Shown here piece by piece: positions 8,020 to 16,839 of a stretch of DNA of 64,000 nucleotides. The notes under the pieces were generated by a model. The model saw only the letters and a list, made by a program, of their open reading frames with translations. It was not told the origin of the DNA and did no database searches. The stretch is from the NCBI GenBank assembly GCA_017626145.1, contig JAGAJK010000034.1, positions 62,001 through 126,000 on the forward strand, written 5' to 3'. Source of the DNA: Clostridia bacterium. GTDB lineage: Bacteria; Bacillota; Clostridia; RGIG6154. Positions within the stretch are counted from its first letter, which is position 1. Every line of letters begins with the position of its first letter. Position numbers and translations under genes: made by a program.

Positions 8020-9900
8020 TTATTTGAATGCATACTTCTTACCGTGAAGAAGATCGTACTGCATAAGCTTGTAGTCACTGATAATGGGGACAAATTCCTC
8101 CTCGTCATCATCACCGAAGGGCATTCCGTTCGCTTTTACGAGCATATGATGATGGTAAATGGGAATGCTCTGATAAATTCTGTCAAAAAGATTATAGTAA
8201 TGAGGAGTATTGTCAAGAGACGACATCTTGTAAGTCTCAAGACCCAAGGCGGCAGGACTTAAAACGTCTGCTATATTTGTCTTTGAGATATCGTAGTTTG
8301 CCCACAGGATGTAAGGTGTTTCGTAAAGGTTTGGAGATGCGGAGTAGGCATCTTTGTATTCATCGGCAATCATACCGCCGTTTATGTAAGTTTCGCCTGA
8401 GTTACCCAGAAGCGGTAAATGGTCACCATACATTACGATTAAGGTAGGCTCACTTACCTGTGCAAAGTAATCGGTAAGCATTTTAAAAGCCTCCATTGTC
8501 TCGTAAACACCCTGAGAAAAGTCGGTAAGGCAGATTAAATCATCTTCGGTAAGTGCATCGCTCGTAATTTCAACGTCGTATTCGTCGTAACGCTTTGTTG
8601 TGTAACCGCCGTGATTTTGTATTGTAACGCAGAAAATATAGGCTCTTTCGTTTTCCTTTTCCTCGTATTCACGGATAATTTCCTTAAAAGCACTTTCATC
8701 ACTTATAAATACACCGCTTTTGTCGGTAAAGGTCATATCAACATCACCTGAAAATTTCTCAAAGCCAAGGAACTTGTACGCCACATCTCTTTCGTAGAAG
8801 TTCTTTTTGTAGGGGTGAATTGCAATGGTGTCGTAGCCGTTTTTTGCATACTCCCACACAAAGGATGCGGTATCACCCTTTATTGACTGAATGTAAGGGT
8901 ATGTATTGGCGGGCAGGTTAAGAGTGCTCATACCTGTAAGGAATTCAAATTCAGGCATACATGTGCCGCCTGCGAAAACGGGAGTTTTCACAAAGCCTGT
9001 CTTAACGTGAAGCTTATCCTTTTCGTACTCGTGATAAAGAGCCATAGGGTCAACGGAAAAGGTAGCGTTCGGTATTGTGGTAGGGTCCCACCATGCCTCA
9101 TTCTGTATGGCTATAACGTTTGGCTTTACGCCGTTGAAGGAAACGTCATTTGTATATTCGTTTAATATTTTTTCAACATTTTCCCTGCTGTAATTTTCGG
9201 GAGCAGCTACGAACATATCGCCTATACGGGGCAGGAAAGTAAGAATTGAACCGCTTGCCTGATAATCCTCAATAGGGTTAAAGCCTCTTCTTGTTATATC
9301 AAATTTTTCAAGAGTTATGTGTCTGAAATCACGGTCAATTGCAAGAAAATAACAATTAACAGCAAAAAACACAACAAGAATCAAGCTTAAAACAAGCCTT
9401 GAAGGTATAGTGAATTTTTTCCTCTTGGCAGATTTAAGCGAAAGTGCGTAAAATGTTATAACTGCAATAATAAGAATAAGACCTACAAGCTCTGAAAGAG
9501 TAAAGGGTATCCTGACAAAGCCTGCAATTTCCCCTATATTTCCTACCATAAGCAGGTCGGTAGGAAGAAGTGGGTCTCCTGTAAGCAGGTACATTGTCTG
9601 ATTAACGAACTCAAAAAAGTATGCAAGTACTGAGGTTATGATAAACGAAACAATTCCTCTTCCGCAAAGGGCGAAAATAAAGCCCTGCAGAGAAAGCAAG
9701 AAAATGTATGTTAGTATAATTTTTGCATACCACGCCTGAGAAAAAAACGTGTCGGGGTGCTTGCCGAAAATGAAAGTCATTATAAATAAAATAATTGTCA
9801 GCAAAAAAGGTGCAAGGAAAAACCATCCAAGTCTTTTTTTGTCGGTTTTTGTGAAGCTTCCATTCTTGTATATTTTAATTTTATTAAAAAAATCCTTCAC
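8020..9900 (-). CDS. LTA synthase family protein (phosphoglycerol transferase), copy 2
   Basis: A 626-residue paralogue of the next gene with the same build: about five membrane helices in the first 195 residues, then a sulfatase-fold domain. E268 (IAIQNEAW), the catalytic T313 (GGTCMPEFEF) and YGDHLP are all present. The two copies match closely through the catalytic core and even at the C-terminus (DLLHGxKY), so they arose by tandem duplication. The start is a GTG at 9900 with an AAAGGA site 8 nt upstream. It is the first gene of the operon. In other Firmicutes paired LTA synthases divide into primase-like and polymerase-like roles; whether that holds here cannot be read from sequence. Confidence 0.88.
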   Translation of the reverse strand: MKDFFNKIKIYKNGSFTKTDKKRLGWFFLAPFLLTIILFIMTFIFGKHPDTFFSQAWYAKIILTYIFLLSLQGFIFALCGRGIVSFIITSVLAYFFEFVNQTMYLLTGDPLLPTDLLMVGNIGEIAGFVRIPFTLSELVGLILIIAVITFYALSLKSAKRKKFTIPSRLVLSLILVVFFAVNCYFLAIDRDFRHITLEKFDITRRGFNPIEDYQASGSILTFLPRIGDMFVAAPENYSRENVEKILNEYTNDVSFNGVKPNVIAIQNEAWWDPTTIPNATFSVDPMALYHEYEKDKLHVKTGFVKTPVFAGGTCMPEFEFLTGMSTLNLPANTYPYIQSIKGDTASFVWEYAKNGYDTIAIHPYKKNFYERDVAYKFLGFEKFSGDVDMTFTDKSGVFISDESAFKEIIREYEEKENERAYIFCVTIQNHGGYTTKRYDEYDVEITSDALTEDDLICLTDFSQGVYETMEAFKMLTDYFAQVSEPTLIVMYGDHLPLLGNSGETYINGGMIADEYKDAYSASPNLYETPYILWANYDISKTNIADVLSPAALGLETYKMSSLDNTPHYYNLFDRIYQSIPIYHHHMLVKANGMPFGDDDEEEFVPIISDYKLMQYDLLHGKKYAFK

Positions 9901-9946
9901 GAGTTAAATCCTTTCTTATCTGTTGTTAAAACATCTCTAAGATAAC

Positions 9947-9975
9947 ATTTTACCATAAAGCCTGTATAAATGCAA
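9947..9975 (-). promoter_or_regulatory. Promoter of the LTA synthase/GH26 operon
   Basis: TTGCAT (9970-9975) and TAAAAT (9947-9952) on the minus strand are 17 bp apart, in the gap between cysK and the first LTA synthase gene. Confidence 0.65.
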
Positions 9976-9991
9976 TGAAAAAGCTGTGAAA

Positions 9992-10915
9992 TCACAAAAA
10001 TGCAGGAGTGGAAAGGTATCTTTCTCCGCTGTCGGGCAAAAGTGCAACAATGGTTTTACCCTGATTTTCCTTACGAAGTGCAAGAAGCTTTGCTGCAAAA
10101 ACAGATGCACCGGAGGAAATACCTGCAAGAATTCCCTCTTTTCGTGCAAGACTTTTGCACATAGACATTGCATCATTGTCGCTTACTGTTAAAATTTCAT
10201 CAAAAATCTCCATATCAAGGTTTTTGGGGATAAAGTTCGCTCCAATTCCCTGAATTGCGTGAGATGCTGCCTTGCCCTTTGTTATAAGAGGTGAAGAAGC
10301 AGGCTCAACGCCTACAATTTTTATATGGGGGTTTTTGCTTTTTAAAAAACGTGCCGTGCCCGAAAGAGTTCCGCCTGTGCCTATTCCTGCAACAAAAATG
10401 TCAAGTCTGCCGTCAGTATCCTCCCATATTTCAGGACCTGTTGTGTTAAAATGTGCCTCGGGGTTGGCAGGATTTTCAAACTGACCTGCGATTATACTTC
10501 CGGGGATGCTTTCGTTAAGCTCCTTTGCCTTTTCAACAGCACCGTTCATTCCCTTAGCACCTTCGGTAAGAACAATTTCCGCACCGTAGGCACTTAAAAG
10601 ATTTCGTCTTTCAACACTCATGGTATCAGGCATAGTTAAAATAACCCTGTAGCCTTTAAAAGCACAGATTGAGGCAAGCCCTATTCCCGTATTACCGCTG
10701 GTAGGCTCTATTATTGTTGCGCCCTCTTTAAGAATACCCTTTTTCTCAGCATCCTCAATCATTGAAAAAGCAACTCTGTCCTTAACACTTCCTGCAGGGT
10801 TGAACATTTCAAGCTTTCCTAAAACAGTCGCACCCGTATTAAATTCCTTTTCTATATTGCACAGCTCCATTAAAGGGGTTCTGCCTATTAATTCCGTAAC
10901 ATTTTTATAAATCAT
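9992..10915 (-). CDS. cysK: Cysteine synthase A (O-acetylserine sulfhydrylase)
   Basis: This 307-residue PLP enzyme makes L-cysteine from O-acetylserine and sulfide in the cytosol. The PLP lysine is K45 in NPAGSVKDR. The substrate loop EPTSGNTGIGLA, the phosphate-binding GTGGTLSG and the C-terminal LLPDSGERYLST are all intact, and the length is typical of CysK. An AAAGGATG ribosome site precedes the ATG. The gene seems to be a single unit: a terminator-like element lies upstream at 10964-11059 and the promoter of the LTA operon begins just past its stop. No serine acetyltransferase gene is nearby. Confidence 0.95.
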   Translation of the reverse strand: MIYKNVTELIGRTPLMELCNIEKEFNTGATVLGKLEMFNPAGSVKDRVAFSMIEDAEKKGILKEGATIIEPTSGNTGIGLASICAFKGYRVILTMPDTMSVERRNLLSAYGAEIVLTEGAKGMNGAVEKAKELNESIPGSIIAGQFENPANPEAHFNTTGPEIWEDTDGRLDIFVAGIGTGGTLSGTARFLKSKNPHIKIVGVEPASSPLITKGKAASHAIQGIGANFIPKNLDMEIFDEILTVSDNDAMSMCKSLARKEGILAGISSGASVFAAKLLALRKENQGKTIVALLPDSGERYLSTPAFL

Positions 10916-10963
10916 TGTTTCACATCCTTTTTGTTATTATTTTCAATTTAAAAGAAAATAAAC

Positions 10964-11059
10964 AGACTGCAAAAAAATCATCGATTTTTTACAGTCTTCA
11001 TTTTAGGGAATAGGAAAAAACGTTTCAGTTCGTTCGTTATGAACTTTTTTTACATTCCC
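10964..11059 (-). terminator. Terminator-like dispersed element, copy 1
   Basis: Two hairpins lie just past the end of the ABC importer operon. The first (11006-11059) closes GGGAAT with ATTCCC and has inner A6/T6 arms. The second (10964-10997) is an A/T-rich stem of the form GACTGTAAAAAATC-GAT-GATTTTTT with a GCAGTC arm. The same pieces recur at 16784-16836 and 22654-22710, each downstream of a different operon. It probably acts as an intrinsic terminator. Confidence 0.75.
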
Positions 11060-11066
11060 TTTTAGT

Positions 11067-12041
11067 TTATCTTTCTTCTCGGAAGTATGGAAGTCCCAAT
11101 GCCGCAGGCGGCTGATTTTCCTTTTTATCACGAATACTTGTTATAATAAGTACGGCGATTGTTACCACATACGGAAGCATATTAAAGATTGCAATACTGC
11201 TTCTGCTTAAGCCTGAAATATAGGTATAAGCAATGTAAAGACCGCCGAAAAGGAATGAGCCTAAAATACTCATATTAGGCTTCCACAATGCAAAGATAAC
11301 CAATGCGATTGCAAGCCAGCCTCTGTCACCGAAGCCGCCGTTTGTCCAGGAGCCGCCGGTGTAGTCCATAATAAAGTAAAGTCCGCCGAGACCTGCTATT
11401 GCACCGCCGATGCAGGTTGCAAGATACTTGTATTTAGTAACATTTATACCCGAAGCATCTGCAGTTGCGGGATTTTCACCTACCGCACGAAGATGCAGAC
11501 CTGCACGGGTGCGGTTCAGAAACCAGGATGCCGCAATTGCGATAATTACCGCAAGGTATGCTAAAAATCCGTATGAAAGGAAAATTTCACCAAACCAGCC
11601 TAAATTATCTGCAAAAGGAAGAGCGGTTTTAAAGTAATCGGCAGTTGTTTTAACAGAAAGGCTTCCGCCGTTACCGAAAATTTTGGTAAGTGAGCCGCCG
11701 AAGAAGTCACCGAAGCCAACACCGAAGGTAGTAAGTGCAAGACCTGTTACGTTCTGATTTGCTCTTAAGGTTATGGTCAGGAAGCTGTAAATAAGAGCCG
11801 CCAGCGCAGAGCCTAAAAGAGATGCAAGAAGAGGAATTAAAATACACCAGAAGGGGTGGGGTGTATCAACAGCACGCTCATAAAGATAAGCACCGATAAC
11901 ACCTGCACTTCCGCCTACATACATAATTCCCGGAATACCTAAGTTAAGGTTACCTGATTTTTCGGTAATAATTTCACCTGTTGAGCCGAAAAGAAGAGGG
12001 ATTCCCTGAATGATAGCTTTATTAATTATAGTAGCAAACAT
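11067..12041 (-). CDS. Nucleoside/simple-sugar ABC transporter permease (second permease)
   Basis: A 324-residue polytopic inner-membrane protein of the BPD_transp_2 type found with BMP-family binding proteins. It shows about eight hydrophobic segments and the family-typical GSTGEIITEKSGNLNLGIPG start, with GENPATADASGINVTKYK as the likely cytoplasmic coupling loop. It corresponds to NupQ-like partners in nucleoside importers. Its ATG overlaps the stop of the upstream permease (TAATG), showing translational coupling. It is the last gene of the xpt-BMP importer operon and is followed by a terminator-like element. A purine nucleoside or base substrate is inferred from xpt. Confidence 0.88.
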   Translation of the reverse strand: MFATIINKAIIQGIPLLFGSTGEIITEKSGNLNLGIPGIMYVGGSAGVIGAYLYERAVDTPHPFWCILIPLLASLLGSALAALIYSFLTITLRANQNVTGLALTTFGVGFGDFFGGSLTKIFGNGGSLSVKTTADYFKTALPFADNLGWFGEIFLSYGFLAYLAVIIAIAASWFLNRTRAGLHLRAVGENPATADASGINVTKYKYLATCIGGAIAGLGGLYFIMDYTGGSWTNGGFGDRGWLAIALVIFALWKPNMSILGSFLFGGLYIAYTYISGLSRSSIAIFNMLPYVVTIAVLIITSIRDKKENQPPAALGLPYFREER

Positions 12042-13150
12042 TATTTAACCTCCTCCTTGTGCTTTCCTCTGAAATTCACCTTGTACTGAACAAAGAATTC
12101 ACTTCCTATGATAAAGAAAAGAATTATGCCCGTAAGAATATCCGAAACGCTTTCGTTTAAATTCATCTTTGTTGCAATTTCACCTGCACCACGTTCAAGA
12201 AATACTATTAAAAATGTGGTAAGGGTCATAAAAACAGGATTGAATTTTGCAAGCCAGGAAACCATTATAGCCGTAAATCCCATACCGCCTACAAGGTCGG
12301 TATTTATAGTATGGTCTGTACCGGAAACCAAAAGCATACCTGCAACACCGCAGAGTGCACCCGATATAGCCATAGTACGGATAATAACCCTTTTTACGTT
12401 GATGCCTATGTAACGGGCTGTGTTTTCACTTTCACCTACAACGGAAATTTCGTAGCCCTGCTTGCTGTACTTAAGATAAATGTACATAATAACGGTTATA
12501 GCAATAACGATGATTATGTTTAAAAGGTACTTCTGACCGAAGATTTCAGGAAGCCAGCCTGAATGCGTTCCTCTGTTGATAACACCGACGGTGTTTGAAT
12601 CCTTAGGGTTTTCCCAGAAAACGATACAGAAGGAAACAAGCTGCATTGCAACGTAGTTCATCATAAGAGTAAACAAGGTTTCGTTGGTGTTGAACTTTGC
12701 CTTGAATATGGCAGGAACAACGCCCCATACCATACCTGCAACTATTGCCGCAATAAGTATCATCGGTAAAAGCATATATTCGGGAACCTTGTTGCCGAAA
12801 TAAATCATACAAGCCGCAGAAGCAAGACCGCCAATGAGGGTCTGACCCTCAGCACCGATATTCCAGAATTTCATTTTGAATGCGGGAGTAACCGCCAGAG
12901 AGATACAAAGCAGAAGTGCCATATTCTGAAGTGTATTCCATATTTTTCTTGAAGAACCGAAGGTTCCCTCAATCATTGAAGCATAAACCTTCAATGGGTT
13001 TGTTTTTGTGATAAATGTGATAAATAGTGCACATATAATAAGTGCAAAAAGAATAGCAACAGCTCTTATAGCCCAGGATTTGTACCATACCATAGAGCCT
13101 CTTTTAGCTATCTGAAACACAGGCTCGTGAAGCTTTTCAGTTTTCTTCAT
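12041..13150 (-). CDS. Nucleoside/simple-sugar ABC transporter permease (first permease)
   Basis: A 369-residue integral membrane permease. A cytoplasmic N-terminus of about 25 residues is followed by some eight to nine hydrophobic segments. The NIGAEGQTLIGG motif and a VGESENTARYIGINVKR coupling loop are typical of the BMP-linked permease family (NupP-like). It overlaps the ATPase gene by 14 nt and the next permease by one base, so the three are translated together. With its partner it would form the heterodimeric channel of the importer. Confidence 0.88.
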   Translation of the reverse strand: MKKTEKLHEPVFQIAKRGSMVWYKSWAIRAVAILFALIICALFITFITKTNPLKVYASMIEGTFGSSRKIWNTLQNMALLLCISLAVTPAFKMKFWNIGAEGQTLIGGLASAACMIYFGNKVPEYMLLPMILIAAIVAGMVWGVVPAIFKAKFNTNETLFTLMMNYVAMQLVSFCIVFWENPKDSNTVGVINRGTHSGWLPEIFGQKYLLNIIIVIAITVIMYIYLKYSKQGYEISVVGESENTARYIGINVKRVIIRTMAISGALCGVAGMLLVSGTDHTINTDLVGGMGFTAIMVSWLAKFNPVFMTLTTFLIVFLERGAGEIATKMNLNESVSDILTGIILFFIIGSEFFVQYKVNFRGKHKEEVK

Positions 13151-14687
13151 TTTCAGGCACCTCCTCCTGCTGTGATTTTGTCATCAAAAGACCAATTTCT
13201 TCTTTTGTTATTGTTCTTGCATCGGCAATGTCGCTTACCTTGCCGCCGCTTAAAACCATAATACGGTCGCAAAGCTCTAAAAGAACGTCTAAATCCTCCC
13301 CTACGAAAATAACCGCAACACCCTTCTTCTTCTGTTCGTTAAGAAGGTTGTAGATGGTGTAGGATGAATTTATGTCAAGACCTCTTACAGGATATGCCGC
13401 CATTAAAACTGTAGGAGATGATGCTATTTCTCGTCCTACAAGAACCTTCTGAACGTTACCGCCCGAAAGACGTCTTACAGGTGTGTTTGCCGAAGGTGTA
13501 ACAACCTCAAGGCGTTCTATAATTTCATCTGCAAGAGATTTTGGTTCCTTTCTCTGAAGAAAAGCTGTTTTACCCTTGCGGTAGCTTCGAAGCATCATAT
13601 TGTCAACAATATCCATATTTCCTACAAGACCCATACCAAGTCTGTCCTCAGGAACGAAGGAAAGTCTTACACCCATATCACGAATCTGAAGTGGTGTTTT
13701 ATCCTTGAGATTTTCCTCTTCACCTGTTTTTGGGTCAATGTATGTAATGTTTCCGTTTTCCACGTGCTGGAGGCCTGCAATAGCTTCTAAAAGCTCACGC
13801 TGACCGCTTCCTGCAATACCTGCAATACCTAAAATTTCACCGCTTCGTGCTGTGAAGCTTACGTTGCTTAAAACGTTAACTCCTTCACGGTTGATACAGT
13901 GTAAATCCTTAACTACGAGTCTGTCGCAGGTGTTTTCAACCTCAGTTCTTTCAATATTCAAAGAAACCTTTTTACCTACCATCATTTCGGTAAGCTCAGC
14001 TTCGTTGGTTTCGGCAGTTTTAACTGTGCCGATGTATTCACCCTTACGGAGAACCGCAACATTATCGGAAAGAGAAAGAACCTCGTGAAGCTTGTGGGTT
14101 ATTATGATAATAGCCTTGCCGTCATCACGCATTTTGCGGAGGATGGCGAAAAGCTTCTTTGTTTCCTGAGGTGTAAGAACTGCTGTAGGCTCGTCTAAAA
14201 TAAGAATATCCGCACCTCTGTAAAGCACCTTTATTATTTCAACGGTCTGCTTTTCCGAAACCGACATTTCGTAAACCTTTTTATCGGGGTCGATGTTAAA
14301 GCCATAACGTGCGGCAATTTCGGACACCTTTGCAGATGCACTTTTAACGTCAAATTTCTTTTCCTCGTCAAGTCCGAGGATTATGTTCTGTGCGGCACTG
14401 AAAACATCTACAAGCTTGAAGTGCTGGTGTATCATACCTATTTTGTTGTTAAATGCATCCTTCGGGGAGCGGATAACAACCTCTTCCCCATTAATGAAAA
14501 TATGACCCTCATCGGGAAAATAAATGCCCGAAATCATATTCATAAGTGTTGTTTTTCCGCTGCCGTTTTCTCCTAAAACTGAAAGAATTTCACCGTGGTT
14601 AACACAAAGAGAAACGTTTTTGTTTGCAACAACACTTCCGAAGGTCTTGGTAATGTTTTTAAGTTCAATTGCAGGTGTATTAGTCAA
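13137..14687 (-). CDS. ABC transporter ATP-binding protein, double ATPase (nucleoside importer)
   Basis: The start is set at the TTG at 14687, giving 516 residues: it has a perfect AGGAGG site 7 nt upstream, whereas an in-frame ATG at 14756 has none and would add an unlikely lysine-rich extension. Two fused ABC ATPase domains are seen. The first has Walker A GENGSGKTT, LILDEPTAVL Walker B and the H-loop ITHKLHE. The second has a degenerate Walker A (GIAGSGQRE), LSGGNVQK signature and MAAYPVRGLD in place of a full Walker B, which is normal for this BMP-linked family. It powers uptake through the two permeases encoded next. Confidence 0.92.
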   Translation of the reverse strand: MTNTPAIELKNITKTFGSVVANKNVSLCVNHGEILSVLGENGSGKTTLMNMISGIYFPDEGHIFINGEEVVIRSPKDAFNNKIGMIHQHFKLVDVFSAAQNIILGLDEEKKFDVKSASAKVSEIAARYGFNIDPDKKVYEMSVSEKQTVEIIKVLYRGADILILDEPTAVLTPQETKKLFAILRKMRDDGKAIIIITHKLHEVLSLSDNVAVLRKGEYIGTVKTAETNEAELTEMMVGKKVSLNIERTEVENTCDRLVVKDLHCINREGVNVLSNVSFTARSGEILGIAGIAGSGQRELLEAIAGLQHVENGNITYIDPKTGEEENLKDKTPLQIRDMGVRLSFVPEDRLGMGLVGNMDIVDNMMLRSYRKGKTAFLQRKEPKSLADEIIERLEVVTPSANTPVRRLSGGNVQKVLVGREIASSPTVLMAAYPVRGLDINSSYTIYNLLNEQKKKGVAVIFVGEDLDVLLELCDRIMVLSGGKVSDIADARTITKEEIGLLMTKSQQEEVPENEEN

Positions 14688-14779
14688 CTTAATGCCTCCT
14701 GTAAAAATTATTGTTTTCCTGTTTTCAAAAAACAAGCGGAAAATGTGCTTTTTCAAAACAGAAATTTTAAAAATAAAAG

Positions 14780-14806
14780 CTCAGGCAGGGGGTTCCCCTG
14801 CCTGAG
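14780..14806 (-). terminator. Intercistronic hairpin between binding-protein and ATPase genes
   Basis: A perfect 12-bp stem CTCAGGCAGGGG/CCCCTGCCTGAG with a 3-nt loop is followed on the minus strand by a T-rich run. It lies between the BMP gene and the ATPase gene. Partial termination or protection of the upstream mRNA would give the binding protein a higher level than the rest, as is common in ABC importers. Confidence 0.75.
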
Positions 14807-14840
14807 GTAGGCATAAGGAATTTTATCCTTATGTTAGTTC

Positions 14841-16031
14841 TTATTTAATGGTGATACCGTCAATATCAACATCGAAGTAAGGAGCTGAACGCTTTTCTGA
14901 TTCGTGGAAGTATCCGTCAGAAACAACCTCTGTATCAGGTGTGAATGCTGCGTCAGTATCAACGTCAGCTAAATATGTTTCAAGTGTCTTACCGCCAACT
15001 GTGAATGTAGTTGTATCAAATACCTTGATTTCACCTGAAACTAACTTAGCCTTAACTTCGTCAAGCTTTGCCTGTGTGCCTTCTGCAGCAACAGCATCGT
15101 TAAGACCGAGAATCTGAACAACGTCATCGCTTAAGCCCTTACAGAAATCCTGTTCGATAGCTGTTCCTTCCTGAGCTGCCTTGATGATATGTTCAAAGTA
15201 TGGCTGCCAGTTAATCTTTGAAGAAATGAGAGCTGTGTTTGGACCCCAGTGACGTGTGTCTAAGTTGTAAGCAACGTTTGGAATACCTGCTTCTTCACAA
15301 GCCTTAGGAGCACCCTCTGAATCAGCATGCTGGCTGATAAGAACGCACTTGTCTGCGATTAAAGCATTAGCTGTTTCCTTTTCTGCTGCAATGTCGAACC
15401 ATGAGTTTGTGAACTTAACGTCCATTGTAACTGAAGGACAAACATATTTAGCACCTAAATAGAATGATGTGTAGCCTGATTTAACTTCAGCATAAGGATA
15501 TGCACCTACATAACCCATTTTAGCCTGATCAGCAGTAATTTCGCCCTTTTCGATCATTTCGTTGATCTTTAAGCCTGCTGCAACACCTGCTAAGAATCTA
15601 CCTTCGTAGATTGAAGCAAAAGCATTGTAGAAGTTAGGAAGCTTTTCTGTGTGAGCCTTTGTACCTGTTGCGTGACAGAAAATTACATCGGGGAATTCTT
15701 TAGCTGCCTGAATGATGAAGTCTTCGTGACCGAAGCTGTCTGCAAAGATAACATCGCAACCCTGGTCAGCAAGATCAGCTGCTGCTTCGTAGCAATCTGC
15801 TGTTTCAGGAATGTTAACCTTGAAGAGAACCTGTTCGTCTGTGAGACCGAGAGCAGTCTTTGCTGCGTTTGCCGCATCGATGAAGTTCTTGTCGTAGGTT
15901 GAGTTTTCATCATGTAAGAAGATGAAACCAATCTTGAAGTCTGCGTTTTCTTCGCCGCCGCAAGCTGTAAGCATAGCCATTGAGCCTAAAATCATTGCGA
16001 TAGCGAGAACCAATGAAAGTATCTTTTTCAT
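14841..16031 (-). CDS. BMP-family substrate-binding lipoprotein (nucleoside importer)
   Basis: A 396-residue extracytoplasmic binding protein. The N-terminus is a lipoprotein signal: basic start, hydrophobic core, and the lipobox LTAC with the modified Cys at about residue 24. The rest matches the BMP/PnrA family (for example IGFIFLHDENSTYD, GCDVIFADSFGHEDF and the ASIYEGRFLAGVAAG stretch), whose known members bind purine nucleosides. A GGAGGG site precedes the ATG. It follows xpt after about 60 nt, which contains a small hairpin, and is followed by a strong hairpin before the ATPase gene. The purine substrate is inferred from family and neighbour. Confidence 0.9.
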   Translation of the reverse strand: MKKILSLVLAIAMILGSMAMLTACGGEENADFKIGFIFLHDENSTYDKNFIDAANAAKTALGLTDEQVLFKVNIPETADCYEAAADLADQGCDVIFADSFGHEDFIIQAAKEFPDVIFCHATGTKAHTEKLPNFYNAFASIYEGRFLAGVAAGLKINEMIEKGEITADQAKMGYVGAYPYAEVKSGYTSFYLGAKYVCPSVTMDVKFTNSWFDIAAEKETANALIADKCVLISQHADSEGAPKACEEAGIPNVAYNLDTRHWGPNTALISSKINWQPYFEHIIKAAQEGTAIEQDFCKGLSDDVVQILGLNDAVAAEGTQAKLDEVKAKLVSGEIKVFDTTTFTVGGKTLETYLADVDTDAAFTPDTEVVSDGYFHESEKRSAPYFDVDIDGITIK

Positions 16032-16065
16032 TTTTGTACCCTCCTGCCTTTCGGCTAAAATAATT

Positions 16066-16086
16066 TATGTAAAATTTTTTTACATA
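16066..16086. other. Small hairpin between xpt and the BMP gene
   Basis: A 9-bp stem TATGTAAAA/TTTTACATA with a 3-nt loop sits directly after the xpt stop codon. It may attenuate or stabilise the transcript. Confidence 0.45.
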
Positions 16087-16091
16087 CAAGG

Positions 16092-16673
16092 TTATTTTCT
16101 GAATGTAACAGAGCTGTCATCCATAGAATCAACCAGAGCCAGAGCCTCAACACGTATACCCTTTTGTCGGAGTGCATCTCCGCCATTCTGGAAGCCCTTT
16201 TCTATTGCAACCGCAACGCCTGCAGTTGTTGCTTTTGCCGATTCTATCATTTTAATAAGACCCTTCACGGCATTTCCGATTGCAAGGAAATCGTCGACAA
16301 TCAAAATATTGTCACCCTCGTTAAGGAAAGCCTTGTCCACAACTGCAGTATAAGTGTTGCCGTGGGTAAAGGATTCAATTTCCACAGAATAAACATCATC
16401 TGAAAGATTTTTTGATTTGTGCTTTTTGGCAAAAATAACAGGAAGTGACATTTCCTGCGCCGCCGCAAAAGCAATTGGTATACCCGATGTTTCTATAGTC
16501 AGAATTTTATTTACACCGCATCCTTCAAAAAGACGCGCGATTTCCTTTCCCATTTCCATTATGAAAGGAACGTCGAGACGGTGATTAAGAAATCCGTTAA
16601 CCTTTAAAACGTTGCCCGGCAGGACTGAGCCCTCCGAAAGAATCTTGTCTTCTAATGCCTTCACAAGCAGCAT
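16092..16673 (-). CDS. xpt: Xanthine phosphoribosyltransferase
   Basis: This cytosolic salvage enzyme joins xanthine to PRPP to form XMP. The PRPP-binding motif ILIVDDFLAIGNA (about residue 125) and the start LEDKILSEGSVLPGNVLKVNGFLNH with TIETSGIPIAFAAA are characteristic of Xpt. Length, about 193 residues, is normal. Two ATGs lie six bases apart; the one at 16673 has the AGGAA site at better spacing than the one at 16679. It leads the operon that encodes a BMP-type importer, which couples uptake of a purine to its salvage. I looked for a purine riboswitch in the short leader and found none. Confidence 0.93.
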   Translation of the reverse strand: MLLVKALEDKILSEGSVLPGNVLKVNGFLNHRLDVPFIMEMGKEIARLFEGCGVNKILTIETSGIPIAFAAAQEMSLPVIFAKKHKSKNLSDDVYSVEIESFTHGNTYTAVVDKAFLNEGDNILIVDDFLAIGNAVKGLIKMIESAKATTAGVAVAIEKGFQNGGDALRQKGIRVEALALVDSMDDSSVTFRK

Positions 16674-16713
16674 CCTCATTTCCTGTGTAATACTTACCTA
16701 TTATATTATATAA

Positions 16714-16743
16714 ATGATAACACAGCTTTGCAATATTTGTCAA
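16714..16743 (-). promoter_or_regulatory. Promoter of the xpt-importer operon
   Basis: TTGACA (16738-16743) and TATCAT (16714-16719) on the minus strand are 18 bp apart. The leader to the xpt start is only about 35 nt, too short for a riboswitch. Confidence 0.7.
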
Positions 16744-16783
16744 TACAAAAAACGACAAATTTGGATGTTTAAATATAAAAAAA

Positions 16784-16836
16784 GGAACTGTAAAAAATCA
16801 TCGGTTTTTTACAGTCCTTGTTAGGGAATAGGAAAA
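16784..16836 (-). terminator. Terminator-like dispersed element, copy 2
   Basis: The hairpin at 16784-16817 pairs ACTGTAAAAAA with TTTTTTACAGT and ends, on the minus strand, in a T-rich run. The neighbouring TTTTTTCCTATTCCCTAA piece (16818-16836) is shared with copy 1 at 10964-11059. It follows the TspO gene directly. Confidence 0.8.
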
Positions 16837-16839
16837 AAT

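Noticed and set aside
16674-16760. Purine riboswitch in front of xpt
   Set aside because: The leader is only about 35 nt and lacks the purine aptamer core, unlike Bacillus xpt.
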